Notes: generated by a model from the letters alone, not told the origin. DNA of 64,000 nucleotides from Alisma plantago-aquatica (GCA_963693085.1 OY856409.1:519509303-519573302), one strand, 5' to 3'. Counted from the first letter of the stretch, positions 37,420-50,835 are shown. Numbers and translations are program-made.

Positions 37420-38138
37420 AGGCTAGAATACACTCGAGTGTACAGATCACACAAATACACTCAAGTGTGTTTGCATATCAAGACTATTTTTTGCAAAATG
37501 TAAACTATTGATCTTCACCGTCATACTATAACTAGGCTACATATAAATTTTGAGCTCATTTGGATGAGTGTAAGTCACTCATCCAAAGGTAACAAAATCG
37601 ACGTGCGAAACTAATTTGAAATGCATAACTTTTGCGGTCTTTATAACATGACCTATAAATGTCAAAATGTGCTCAAATTTTACATATGAGCTATTCACAA
37701 GATGTTTAAGAAGATCAATGGATTAGATTTTTGAAAAAAAATATTGCATCATGAAAAACTGCTTGAGTGTATTCAGAGCAGAATACACTCAAGTAGTTTT
37801 TCATGATGCAATATTTTTTTTCAAAAATCTAATCCGTTGATCTTCTTAAACATCTTGTGAATAGCTCATATGCAAAATTTGAGCACATTTTGACATTTTT
37901 AGGTCATGTTATAAAGACTGCAAAAGTTATGCATTTCAAATTAGTTTCACGCGTCGATTTTGTTACCGTTGGATGAGTGACTTACACCCATCTAAATGGG
38001 CTCAAAATTTGTATGTAGCATAGTCATAGTATGACAGTGAAGATCAATGGTTTACATTTTGCAAAAAATAGTCTTGATATGCAAACACACTTGAGTGTAT
38101 TCATGCGATCTGTACACTTGAGTGTATTCTAGCCTGAC
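37417..38138. mobile_element. Inverted-repeat element in (TA)n, head-to-head dimer (722 bp)
   Basis: It begins GTCAGGCTAGAATACACT and ends with its complement. The two halves are near-perfect inverted copies of about 360 bp meeting at 37770-37790. Single-unit copies are at 39004, 39473, 39900 and 49878. It encodes no protein. The position between TA and TC/TA runs resembles Micron-type elements described in rice, which insert into (TA)n, but family identity is not proved. Confidence 0.75.
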
Positions 38139-38151
38139 TCTCTCTCGCTCG

Positions 38152-38191
<40 letters not shown>

Positions 38192-38192
38192 T
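38139..38192. repeat. (TC)n/(TA)n microsatellite
   Basis: A TCTCGCTC-TC run is followed by TA repeats next to the inverted-repeat element. Confidence 0.95.
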
Positions 38193-38830
38193 AAACAACT
38201 CTGACGCAAGATGAGAAGGTAAGTAAAAAAGTCATGACGATTGGTTTTTGAAGAATGAGTATAATTAATAAGAATAAAATAATTGTTTATGAATAGCGAG
38301 TTGGCGGAATTGAGCAACAAGTGTTAATTTAAAAAATATTATACTACATGGACACCATTTTTTACACATAATGGAACATTTTGTAAATTCATGCAAAATA
38401 AGACCTCTAACAAACAAAATATATTATTCTCTTTATTGTTTTGAAAAACATTTACATTCTATTTTGACTCTTAAAATGAATCTACCTAGCAAACCCCCAC
38501 TTAAAATGAAGATCCTAATCCATTACTGAATCTATATTTTAGAATTGTCATCTTTTTTCTCCTTAATTCTCTATTGTTGGACTAAACAAGAACAACTTAA
38601 TATAGTCATGTCTGTTAATTCAAACGTGCACTATGCAGTGGCCGAGTCAGGAAATCAAACTAGGGGATGTGTTGTTAATGTAAAATGTCACTGAGAGATT
38701 CCAAGTAGGATAGTACTAATATTTTTGTTAAAAAAATATAGGTAATTATATAATAAATTAGACTTAATTATTAGTATTGGGCATGCCCCCCCCCCCAAAT
38801 TACAAAGTGGCTCCGCTCATTTTTCACCGT
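38193..38830. repeat. Segment Y, copy 1
   Basis: About 630 bp closely matching 49021-49640 and, with a deletion near the start, 50325-50835. It ends with a poly-C tract and ATTACAAAGTGGCT. No coding sequence is seen. Confidence 0.8.
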
Positions 38831-38913
38831 GGGAAATTATTGCGACGAGTCATCGGTGATTGGGGTCACAGACAATGAATGCAATCATGTTGTCAAACAA
38901 TGCATGAATATTT

Positions 38914-39003
<90 letters not shown>
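38831..39003. repeat. Segment X copy followed by (GT)n(TA)n
   Basis: The first 100 bases match 37250-37345 and 49650-49745. A GT run at 38920-38943 and a TA run to 39003 lead into the next element. Confidence 0.85.
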
Positions 39004-39006
<3 letters not shown>

Positions 39007-39394
39007 AGGCTAGAATACACTTGAGTGTACGGATCGCACGAATACACTCAAGTGTGTTTGTATATCAAGACTATTTTTTGCAAAATGTAAACCATTGATC
39101 TTTACTGTCATACTATAACTAGGCTACATACAAATTTTGAGCCCATTTGTATGAGTGTAAGTCATTCATCCAAGGGCAACAAAATCGACGCGCGAAACTA
39201 ATTTAAAATGCATAATTTTTGCGGTCTTCATAACATGAGCTATACATATCCAAATATGCTCAAATTTTGCGTATGAGTTGTTCACAAGATGTTTAAGAAG
39301 ATCAACAGATTAGATTTTCCAAAAAATTATTGCATCATGAAAAACTACTTGAGTGTATTCCGCTCCGGATACACTCGAGTGTATTCTAGCCTGA

Positions 39395-39395
<1 letters not shown>
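39004..39395. mobile_element. Inverted-repeat element, single copy 2
   Basis: Bounded by GTCAGGCTAGAATACACT and its complement and followed by (TC)n(TA)n. Same family as 37417-38138, in its left-half orientation. Confidence 0.75.
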
Positions 39396-39442
<47 letters not shown>

Positions 39443-39472
39443 GATATTTTTATATATATATATATATATATA
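39396..39472. repeat. (TC)n(TA)n microsatellite
   Basis: TC repeats then TA repeats, interrupted once by ATGATATTTT. Confidence 0.95.
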
Positions 39473-39836
39473 GTCAGGCTAGAATACACTCGAGTGTACA
39501 GATCGCACAAATACACTCAAGTGTGTTTGCATATCAAGACTATTTTTTGCAAAATATAAACCATTGATCTTCACTGTCATACTATAACTAGGTTACATAC
39601 AAATTTTGAGCCCATTTGGATGAGTATAAGTCACTCATCCAAGGGTAACAAAATCGACACGCGAAACTAATTTGAAATGCATAATTTTTGTGGTCTTTAT
39701 AACATGACCTATAGACGTCCAAATGTGCTCACATTTTGCGTATGAGATCTATTCACAAGATGTTTAAGAAGATCAACGGATTAGATTTTTGAAAAAAAAT
39801 ATTGCATCATGAAAAATTACTTGAGTGTATTCGAGC

Positions 39837-39841
<5 letters not shown>
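39473..39841. mobile_element. Inverted-repeat element, single copy 3
   Basis: Starts GTCAGGCTAGAATACACT and ends GTGTATTCGAGCCTGAC. Its right end is slightly shortened compared with the other copies. Confidence 0.75.

Positions 39842-39899
<58 letters not shown>
39842..39899. repeat. (TC)n(TA)n microsatellite
   Basis: TC then TA repeats separating copies 3 and 4. Confidence 0.95.
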
Positions 39900-39902
<3 letters not shown>

Positions 39903-40261
39903 AGGCTAGAATACACTCAAGTAGTTTTTCATGATGCAATATTTATTTTTCAAAAAGCTAATCCATTGATCTTCTTAAACATCTTGTGAATAGCTCATAT
40001 GCAAATGATCACATTTCGACATTTATAGTTCATTTTATAAAGACCGCAAAAATTATGCGTTTCAAATTAGTTTCACGCGTCGATTTTGTTATCCTTAGAT
40101 GAGTGACTTATACTTATCCAAATGGGCTCACAATTTGTATGTAGCCTAGTTATAGTATGACGATGAAGATCAGTGGTTTACATTTTGCAAAAAATAGTCT
40201 TGATATGCAAACACACTTGAGTGTATTCGTGTGATCTGTACACTCGAGTGTATTCTAGCCT

Positions 40262-40264
<3 letters not shown>
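39900..40264. mobile_element. Inverted-repeat element, single copy 4 (opposite orientation)
   Basis: Bounded by GTCAGGCTAGAATACACT and its complement. It reads in the opposite sense to copies 2 and 3 and lies between two TA runs. Confidence 0.75.
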
Positions 40265-40329
<65 letters not shown>

Positions 40330-40389
40330 ATACATATGTATATGTATACACACATACGCACGCGCGCGCGCGCACACACACACACACAC

Positions 40390-40440
<51 letters not shown>
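40265..40440. repeat. (TA)n(CA)n(CG)n microsatellite
   Basis: TA repeats, then ATACACAC, CGCGCG and CACACA, then TA repeats. The open frames reading as Tyr-Ile repeats are artefacts. Confidence 0.95.
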
Positions 40441-40441
<1 letters not shown>

Positions 40442-41106
40442 GCCCATCTTTATTGCCCGCGCGGGTAGCTACCCGCCCACCCTTTCGATCACTTTTTTTT
40501 CAAAAATTTTTTTTTGAAATTGTAGAGGACTATTTTGTCTAGCTCTCCAAAAAATTTGAGCCAAAATAATATAATTTGCCCCTCCAAAATAAAAAAACCC
40601 GTCCTTATATATATCTGCTGTATATTTTGTACAGAGTTACTTTTTTGGCCAACAGAGTTACTTTTTTGACACCATAGTTATTTTTTTTACAACAAAGTTA
40701 CTTTCTTAGCTAGCAGAGTTACTTTTTTGGCCAGCAGAGTTACTTTTTTGACACCATAGTTACTTTTTTTACAACAGAGTTACTTTCTTAGCTAGCAGAG
40801 TTACTTTTTTGGTCCTTATATATATGGGTGTTTGTTTAATACCCGCGCGGGTATCGTTGTTTGGCTACCCGTGCCTGGAAAAACGGTGGCACATTTTGTA
40901 AATATCAACACGCTGACTCGCGTCGGCAAAGTCCCGAGCTCGCAGTTCCGGAGGAGCAACGCTGGGCAGGACTCGAGCGTGTAGAATCAGACTTCTAGGT
41001 CCTCCCTTCTCCTTTCGGTCCTCCCTTCCTGTCACCACCACTACCACCATCCTGACAACCGCGTTAAACCGATCTCAATCTATCCATATCCCATCCCACC
41101 TCCGCG
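40441..41106. other. CCCGCGCGGGTA repeats and first GTTACT block
   Basis: The word CCCGCGCGGGTA occurs at about 40456 and 40850, both close to GGCTACCCG or GCTACCCGC. Between them, 40620-40815 repeats CAGAGTTACTTTTTTGGCCA and TTTGACACCATAGTTAC. These two near-copies may be the end of the element that carries the GTTACT array. From 40880 the DNA is GC-rich and looks like the 5' flank of the trihelix gene. Confidence 0.45.
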
Positions 41107-41829
41107 TCATGAATCCGGCCGTCGACCCGCCAGTCGCAACACCTCCTGGCTAGCGCCCGCCGCGGCGGAAGTCCATAAAGGGGAAACCTTGGACGGAGCA
41201 GGAGACGGCCAGCCTCATCAAGGCCTACGAGGACAAGTGGTACGCGCAGAAGCGGGGCCAGCTACGAGCGCATCAGTGGGAGGAGGTCGCCGCCACGGTC
41301 GCCGCGCAGTGTGGGACATCGTTCGGTCCCGACGGGTCAGCCAAGTCCGGCACGTAGTGCCGCCACAAGATGGAGAAGCTACGGAAGCGGTACCGGATGG
41401 AGCGGCAGCGCGCGCAGCCCGGGGCCAGGTGGGCCATGTACCGGCTCATGGACCTGCTCGAGCATGAGCCGATGCCGCTGTCGGCCCTTGCGGCTTCAGC
41501 CGGGAAGGCAAGGTGGAGGAAGGAGGTAGCGGGGAGAGCGAGGAGGGTTCTGGTAGTGCGAGAAGGAAGATGAGGTGGACATCGACGATGATGCTGAAGA
41601 GGAGGATGAGGAAGAAAGTGACGAAGTTGCTGAACAGGAATTGCGGCAGTTGGAGCTGGAGGTGGTCTTTGGGATGAGCAGCAACGGGAAGAGGATTGGC
41701 GGGTTCTTCAAACCTAAGCTGATAGGGATCCAGTTCTTCGTACCTGTGATGATAATTCTCACCTCGTCGTCGAGGACCGTTCTATTTTACTTTACCACTC
41801 ATCATGCAACCGGTGCTACAGAAGAGTGA
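41107..41829 (+). pseudogene. Trihelix transcription factor gene (ASIL/GT-type), broken
   Basis: From the ATG at 41107 the frame hits TAG at 41149, then reads KPWTEQETASLIKAYEDKWY and GQLRAHQWEEVAATVAAQCG. These are the tryptophan-bearing helices of a trihelix (Myb/SANT-like) DNA-binding domain. A second TAG (41356) falls where relatives have Gln before CRHKMEKLRKRYRMER, the conserved third-helix end. The frame then shifts near 41570 into an acidic stretch (DDDAEEEDEEESDE) and ends at 41829. There is no intron. It is probably a captured or retro-copied gene, dead now. GTTACT repeats flank it on both sides. Confidence 0.75.
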
Positions 41830-42175
41830 TGGGATGTTCCCCCTCATCATCAATGATGTTGTTCTTGTTTCTATTTTGTTAAAGAGAAGAAAGTCTGTAA
41901 CTCTTATAAACCGTTTCCAGTAAATACACATGACCTATTTGATGAAACGTACATTTAGTGTTATGATTTCTATTTGTTTATAAACATGAACATAAGACTA
42001 ATTCATCATAGTAAATAAAAAGATAATGCAAGCCATTATGCAATGCTCGTAGCAGAAAATAAAAAGTAAAATAGTAGCAAAGGCGAACATGTAGAATAAA
42101 AAATACAATCAGCTCAACTTTAGTTTGATATTATCTTTCAGATTTAGTTGTTAACATATTACATTCCTAGTTACC
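41830..42175. other. Region after the trihelix pseudogene
   Basis: AT-rich DNA that may be the old 3' untranslated region. No gene recognised. Confidence 0.4.
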
Positions 42176-45100
42176 TATTACAGTTACTCGCAGGGTTTTT
42201 TCAGTTACTCACATTATTGTCACAGTTACTCACAGTATTGTCACAGTTACTCGTAGTGTTTTTTCAGTTACTCGTAGTCCTTTTTCAGTTACTCGTAGTG
42301 TTTTTTTAGTTACTCCAGGGTTGTGATAGTTACTCGTAGGGTTTTTTCAGTTACTCAACCATTACGCTCAGTTACTCAAGCATTACTCTCAGTTACTCAA
42401 GAATTAATTTCAGTTACTCAAGCATTACTTTTCAGTTACTCAAGCATTCTGTTACTTTCAGTTCAGTTACTCGCATGGTTGTATCAGTTAATCGTAGTGG
42501 TTTCAGAGTTACTCTTACAACATTCAAAGCATAAAGGTATTTAAAGCATTCAAGAGTAATACTTGAGTAACTGAGAAAGTAATGCTTGAGTAACTGAGAG
42601 TAATGGTTCTAGTGGGCAATACATATGAGTCGTAGACATTTAGCAGTTTGAGAACTCCTTTTTATGTCATGATGTTACTCTAACAGTCGAGTAGTTACTT
42701 TTTGTACCATGTATTTACTTTTCATATTACATAGTTACTTTTTGTGTCCAGATGTTACTTTCGGAATCACATAGTTACTTTCCATAGTACACAATTACTT
42801 TATAGCTTTGGTCCTTCAGCTTGTGTAGGACGCATCTAGGTTAATTCCTTTGTCATATATGTATAATGATCTCCTAGATCAACTTCATTAAACATATGCT
42901 GCTTGCCTATATAGAATACTGAGTTCTAACTTGGTTGAAAATTTACGGATGAAGGTGTCCTTCCTATTCTGGCACTCCTCCCTCATCTTGGTGTTTGGGA
43001 AACAGGAAAGATGAGCATGTCCTTTCTGTGTAGTCTTTCCTGATATTGGATATTAGACTCACTCCCACACGATGACTACAGCGGAGATGATGGAGCCACA
43101 ATGGTGGTTGACCCACTTCCCTCAAGTTACTCTTACATCATTCAAAGCATAACTGAAAAAACAATGTGAGTAACTGAAGCATTAGTTTCAGTTACTCAAC
43201 CATTACTCTCAGTTACTCAAGCATTACTCTCAATTACTCAAGCATTACTTTTCAGTTACTCAAGCATTCTGTTACTTTCAGTTCAGTTACTCATAATTGT
43301 ATCAGTTACTTCTTTTTTTTGGAATAGAACACTTGCTTTTATGTTTGTACAATTACTTATAAGATGTCCTTGTTACTCTGTATTCCATACACATTATTTT
43401 TGTGATACATGTTTTACCTTTCTATGTTAGAGTTACTTTTACAAAGTATAAGAGTTACTTTTTTGAATCACAGTGTTACTTTTCTCTGTTGTAACAAATA
43501 CTCTTAGTGTTCTTACATTTACTCTTAGTGTACTTACAATTACTCTTAGTGTTCTTACAGTTACCCTTAGTGTTCTTATAATTACTTTCGGAGTCACATA
43601 CAAAGGCCAAAGTTACTCATAGTGTTTCACAGTTACTCACATTGTTGTCATAGTTACTCTAACTACTATTTGAGTTACTCATAGTGCTCGTTCAGTTACT
43701 CGTATTGTTTTCACAGTTACTCTAGCTGCTATTTGAGTTACTCATAGTGCTCGTTCAGTTACTCGTATTGTTTTCAATTACTCGTATTATTTTTATAGTT
43801 ACTCTAACTGCTATTTGAGTTACTCGTAGTGCTCGTTTAGTTACTCTCATTGTTGTCATAGTTACTCGTAGTGTTTCACAGTTACTCGCAGGTTTTTTTA
43901 GTTACTCGCACAGTTTTTTCAGTTACTTGTAGGATTTTTTCAGTTACTCGCAGTGTTTGTTCAGTTACTCTCAGGGTTGTGACAGTTACTCACAATGTTT
44001 GTTCAGTTACTCACAGGTTTGTGACAGTTACTCACAGTGTTTGTTCAATTACTCAACCATTACTTGCAGTGTTCAGTTACTCGCAGGCTTTTTTCAGTTA
44101 CTCGCATTGTTTGTTCAGTTACTCATAGGGTTGTGACAGTTACTCGCAGTGTTTTTGCAGTTACTCTAACTGCTATTACAGTTACTCACAAGGTTTTTTC
44201 AGTTACTCGCAATATTGTCACAGTTACTCGCAGTATTGTCACAGTTACTCACAGTGTTTTTTCAGTTACTCGTAGTCCTTTTTCAGTTACTCGCAGTGTT
44301 TGTTCAGTTACTCGCAGGGTTGTGATAGTTACTCGCAGTATTTTCGCAGTTACTGTAACTGCTATTATAGTTACTCACAAGGTTTTTTCAATTACTCACA
44401 TTATTGTCACAGTTACTCACAGTATTGTCACAGTTACTCGCAGTGTTTTTTCAGTTACTCGTAGTCCTTTTTCAGTTACTCGTAGTGTTTTTTTAGTTAC
44501 TCCAAGGTTGTGACAGTTACTCGCAGGGTTTTTTCAGTTACTCAACCATTACGCTCAGTTACTCAAGCATTACTCTCAGTTACTCAAGAATTAATTTCAG
44601 TTACTCAAGCATTACTTTTCAGTTACTCAAGCATTCTGTTACTTTCAGTTCAGTTAATCCCATGGTTGTATCAGTTACTCGTAGTGGTTTCAGAGTTACT
44701 CTTACAACATTCAAAGCATAAAGGTATTTAAAGCATTCAAGAGTAATACTTGAGTAACTGAGAAAGTAATGCTTGAGTAACTGAGAGTAATGGTTCTAGT
44801 GGGCAATACATATGAGTCGTAGACATTTAGCAGTTTGAGAACTCCTTTTTATGTCATGATGTTACTCTAACAGTCGAGTAGTTACTTTTTGTATCATGTA
44901 TTTACTTTTCATATTACATAGTTACTTTTTGTGTCCAGATGTTACTTTCGGAATCACATAGTTACTTTCCATAGTACACAATTACTTTATAGATTTGGTC
45001 CTTCAGCTTGTGTAGGACTCATCTAGGTTGATTCCTTTGTCATATATGTATAATGATCTCCTAGATCAACTTCATTAAACATATGCTGCTTGCCTATATA

Positions 45101-47250
45101 GAATTATGAGTTCTAACTTGGTTGAAAATTTACGGATGAAGGTGTCCTTCCTATTCTGGTACTCTTCCCTCATCTTGGTGATTGGGAAACAGGAAAGATG
45201 AGCATGTCCTTTCTGTGTAGTCTTTCCTGATATTGGATATTAGACTCACTCCCACGCGATGACTACAGCGGAGATGATGGAGCCACAACGGTGGCTGACC
45301 CACTTCCCTCAAGTTACTCTTACATCATTCAAAGCATAATTGAAAAAACAATGCGAGTAACTGAAGCATTAGTTTCAGTTACTCGCAGGTTTGTGACAGT
45401 TACTCGCAGTGTTTGTTCAGTTACTCAACCATTACTTGCAGTGTTCAGTTACTCGCATGCTTGTTTTAGTTACTCGCAGGCTTTTTTCAGTTACTCGCAT
45501 TGTTTGTTCAATTACTCGCAGGGTTGTAACAGTTACTCTAACTGCTATTATAGTTACTCGCAGGGTTTTTTCAGTTACTCGCATTATTGTCACAGTTACT
45601 CGCAGTATCGTCACAGTTACTCACACTGTTTTTTCAGTTACTCGTAGTCCTTTTTCAGTTACTCGCAATGTTTTTTCAGTTACTCCAGGGTTGTGACAGT
45701 TACTCGTAGGGTTTTTTTAGTTACTCAACCATTACTCTCAGTTACTCAAGCATTACTCCCAGTTACTCAAGAATTAATTTCAGTTACTCAAGCATTACTT
45801 TTCAATTACTCAAGCATTCTGTTACTTTCAGTTCAGTTACTCGCATGGTTGTATCAGTTACTTGTAGTGGTTTCAGAGTTACTCTTACATCATTCAAAGC
45901 ATAAAGGTATTTAAAGCATTCAAGAACATAAGCATTCAAACCATAAATGTATTTGAAGCATTCAAGATCAGCTGTCCATTCAGTCTTTTTGCAGCACACT
46001 AATAAATAATCCATTTTAATCAGTTGTACATTTATCCAAAATATAAGGGCAAAATCAATATTGTTCAAGATGAGTTGTACATCAAGATCAGCTGTACATT
46101 CAGACTTTTTATAATTACGCATGGTTGTATCAGTTACTCGTAGTGCTTTTACAGTTACTCTAGGTGTTCTTATAATTACTTTATCGATGACGAGTTCATT
46201 TCTTTTATCTGTCGGTGAGTTCTGATATAGATACTTTTTTTGGAATAGAACACAAGTCGACATGTCTTTTTATCTTGTAGTTACTCTAACTGCTATTTGA
46301 GTTACTCATAGTGCTCGTTCAATTACTCGCATTGTTGTCATAGTTACTCGTAGTGTTTCACAGTTACTCGCAGGATTTTTTCAGTTACTCGCAGGCTTGT
46401 TTCAGTTACTCACATTGTTTGTTCAGTTACTCGCAGGGTTGTAACAGTTACTCGCATTGTTTTTTCAATTACTCGTAGTGTTTTTGCAGTTACTCTAACT
46501 GCTATTATAGTTACTCGTAGAGTTTTTTCAGTTACTCGCATTATTGTCACAATTACTCGTAGTATTGTCACAGTTACTCGCAGTGTTTTTTCAGTTACTC
46601 ATAGTCCTTTTTCAGTTACTCGCAGTGTTTTTTCAGTTATCCGGGATTGTGAAAGTTACTCGTAGGGTTTTTTTCAGTTACTCAACCATTAGTTTCAGTT
46701 ACTCAACCATTACTCTCAGTTACTCAAGCATTACTCCCAGTTACTCAAGCATTACTTTTTAGTTACTCAAGCATTATGTTACTTTTAGTTTAGTTACTCG
46801 TATGGTTGTATCAGTTACTCATAGTGGTTTCAGAGTTACTCTTACAACATTCAAAGCATAAAGGTATTTAAAGCATTCAAGAACATAAGCATTCAAACCA
46901 TAAATGTATTCAAAGCATTCAAGATCAGTTGTACATTCAGTCTTTTTGCAACACACTAATAAATAATCCATTTTAATCATACGATGTAGTTACTTTCTGT
47001 GCCACTACTAAATATTTACTTTTTATGCAACATAATTACTTTTGATACTAAATAGTTACTTTTCATACGATGTAGTTACTTTCTGCAAAAGCAAATATTG
47101 TTCATCATTGTAATTGTATTTATTTTTGATGAACTAATGTTCCTTTCTCTATCATATAGTTATTTTTCATACTAAATAGTTACTTTATTTACCACACACT
47201 TACTTTTGATGCCAGATAGTTAGTTTCTATACTACATAGTTACTTTCTGT
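42176..47250. repeat. GTTACT minisatellite-like array
   Basis: A degenerate unit of about 20-27 bases, typically CAGTTACTCGCAGTGTTTTT, is repeated over most of this span, often two or three times per 60 bases. Some blocks use GTTACTCAAGCATTACT and others GTTACTTTTTGTG. A part of nearly 1 kb (about 42185-43165) is duplicated at 44375-45355 with an offset of 2190 bp, and shorter copies occur near 45555-45910 and 46520-46860. Frames reading SVTRSVFSVTR are repeat artefacts. Confidence 0.9.
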
Positions 47251-48111
47251 AAAATAATTTTCAAGATACATACTTACAATAAAATCACTTTTTATAATTG
47301 TGATAAACTGAAACATAAGGAGCATGATTATCGTCTTGCGTTTGCGGATAAGCCCACTCAATCAACCAAGGAGTTCTTGAAGCACCTGAAGATGAAGGTT
47401 TTGGACGTGAGGAAGATTCTAATTAGTTTTCTCTTCATTCCTGATACCCCACTGATACGTGTATCAAAATCATGAGTGCTTGCAGTGGCGGGCAAGCTAT
47501 TCTAATTCAACTCATTTAACAATTTCTGCATGAACAGAATTAAGTACAAGGGACAGCTATAACCCCGACGTGTATATGAGATTCAATATTCCAATACAGA
47601 GAAAGGCATGCATTGTTTCCAACACATGATTAGAAAGTTCGTCAATATTTCAAATATTGGGTATTCAGCCTTACATGACGCTTCATGGAGTACCTACTAG
47701 TGGTGTGAGGTCTGAAAATGGAATACTTGGTGTAATTAACAGATGCATAATCCTTCAAAGAAACACATCAATTTCGTACATAATGTAATAAACACACCAT
47801 GTTATGTTCTGTAGAAAATGTAATCAGAGAGAACAACTGAGAATCTTCCTTCAGTCACGCCGAATTTGATTTTAGTATGCAAAATGAAGGCTGGTTTGTT
47901 GTTTATAATATCAGATTGTAGAAGGCCTAAAATTTTGAATTATTGGTATAGATGAGACATTAACTGAGTAATATAATTAAACAAAAGCATATCATTCGCT
48001 GAGTAATAAAACTAGCCATTGACTAGAATTGCTCATAAGTTGACACTAGCCGACAGGAAGCAGTAAAATGCACCTTCATGAATCATGAACTTTAATACCA
48101 ATTTATAGAAT
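47251..48111. other. Unassigned DNA between the GTTACT array and the PPR pseudogene
   Basis: A stretch at 47330-47430 reads like old coding sequence (KPTQSTKEFLKHLKMKV in plus frame) but is too short to assign. Otherwise nothing is seen. Confidence 0.35.
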
Positions 48112-48650
48112 TTAATAGCAGATATATCCATGTATAGATTTTCTTAGATGAATCATACAAAGGTGCCCAAAAGCAGACGATATACATAACACAGTGGTTT
48201 CATTCGGCAAGGTCCCTGAGAGAACCATTATATTAAATAACAAGAAGCTTTCGAGAAGAATCTGTTTTGTGTACAACCTGCGATTACAACATCCATTCCA
48301 TGAGAGGGTCCTGTCGGGCATTTCCTCAAACAAGAAAATAGCATTCCCTTTCATTCCCGCTCTCATGTAGGCGGAGACCATTACAGTCTAAGAAATCACG
48401 TTGTCATTCAGCCTCCTGTTGATCCCTATTTCCGCACACCTAGAATACCCATCCATTGACACTGTCTTCGCCACATTGTAGCCAGCAAACCCGTCTTCTG
48501 AATTATAGCGTCAACCGCCCTCACCATCCCAAGGTCAGACGAACTTAGGGCGTCGGAGCCGTACTCCTGCAACCTGCGATCGATGGCTACCGTGGGGTGG
48601 AGCCCTGGAAGGTGTGCGGGAGTTGTTAATGGAGTCTAGGAATGACGCAA
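48112..48650 (-). pseudogene. PPR protein gene fragment (broken)
   Basis: On the minus strand this reads VSAYMRAGMKGNAIFLFEEM and then NETTVLCISSAFGHL, spaced as in pentatricopeptide repeats. Upstream (48390-48500) is GYNVAKTVSMDGYSRCAEIG, the preceding repeat. There are stops and frame changes, including a TAG where PPR proteins have the Trp of VISWT. PPR proteins edit or process RNA in chloroplasts and mitochondria. Only two to three repeats remain. Confidence 0.7.
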
Positions 48651-49020
48651 CGTTGTCGGAGTCCAACCAGACTGGTCACTAGAGGAGATGAAATAGGAGA
48701 TCTGTGCTCCACGTACTGGAGGTTGCGCTTTATGATGGGGGCAGATGTGGAGGAGGTTGTGCCGATGCCATCCCTTTCCTCATTCCCCCCGGCATGGTAC
48801 TGCTTGTTGTGGGAGAACCAATCGTCCAATGTCGAGTAGGCTCCGGGATGCTCTCTGTCTCGGTTTCAAATCGGCCGAGGGTCCTGGCGAGCTTCTGGGC
48901 GCTGTCCTCCATGTGAATCGCCCAAGCCGACGGAGGTGTGAAAGAGGGGTCGGGAAACAAATTAAGGGGCGACGGAGGATCAGACGTCAATTGACATATA
49001 TTTACAAATTGCGCCACCGC
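48651..49020 (-). other. Exon-like GC-rich stretch upstream of the PPR fragment
   Basis: The minus strand has an ATG at 48911 followed by EDSAQKLARTLGRFETETES, and in another frame YSTLDDWFSHNKQYHAGG. It looks like old coding sequence from another gene or the N-terminal part of the same copy, but I do not recognise the family. Confidence 0.35.
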
Positions 49021-50271
<1,251 letters not shown>

Positions 50272-50322
<51 letters not shown>

Positions 50323-50324
50323 CA
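50272..50324. repeat. (TC)n(TA)n microsatellite
   Basis: TC then TA repeats flanking copy 5. Confidence 0.95.
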
Positions 50325-50835
50325 ACTCTAACGCAAGATGAGAAGGTAAGTAAAAAAGTAGCGGACACCGTTTTTTACACATAATGGAACACATTTTGTA
50401 AATTCATACAAAATAAGACCTCTAACAAACAAAATATATTATTCTCTTTGTTGTTTTGCAGTGAAAAATATTTACATTCTATTTTGAGTCTTAAAATGAA
50501 TCTACCTTGCAAACCCCCACTTAAAATGAAGATCCAAATCCATTATTGAATCTATATTTCAGAATTTTTGTCTTTTTTCTCCTTAATTCTCTATTGTTGG
50601 ACTAAACAAGAACAATTTAATATAGTCATATCCATTAATTCAAACGTGCACTATGCAGTGGTCGAGTCAGGAAATCAAACTAGGGGATGTGTTGTCAATG
50701 TAAAACGTCACTAAGAGATTCCACGTAGGGCAATACTACTATTTTTGTTAAAAAAATACATGTAATTCTATTATAATTAAGACTTATTAGTATTGGGCAT
50801 GTGCCCCCCCCCCCCCCCCCCAATTACAAAGTGGC
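50325..50835. repeat. Segment Y, third copy
   Basis: Matches 38193-38830 from the start, then skips about 120 bases, then matches again to the poly-C tract at 50804-50822. Confidence 0.8.

Noticed and set aside
37269..40542. Frames of Tyr-Ile and Cys-Val runs
   Set aside because: These are TA, GT and CA microsatellites read as protein.
42176..47250. Long frames reading SVTRSVFSVTR and similar
   Set aside because: They follow the GTTACT repeat in every frame and on both strands and have no independent coding sign.
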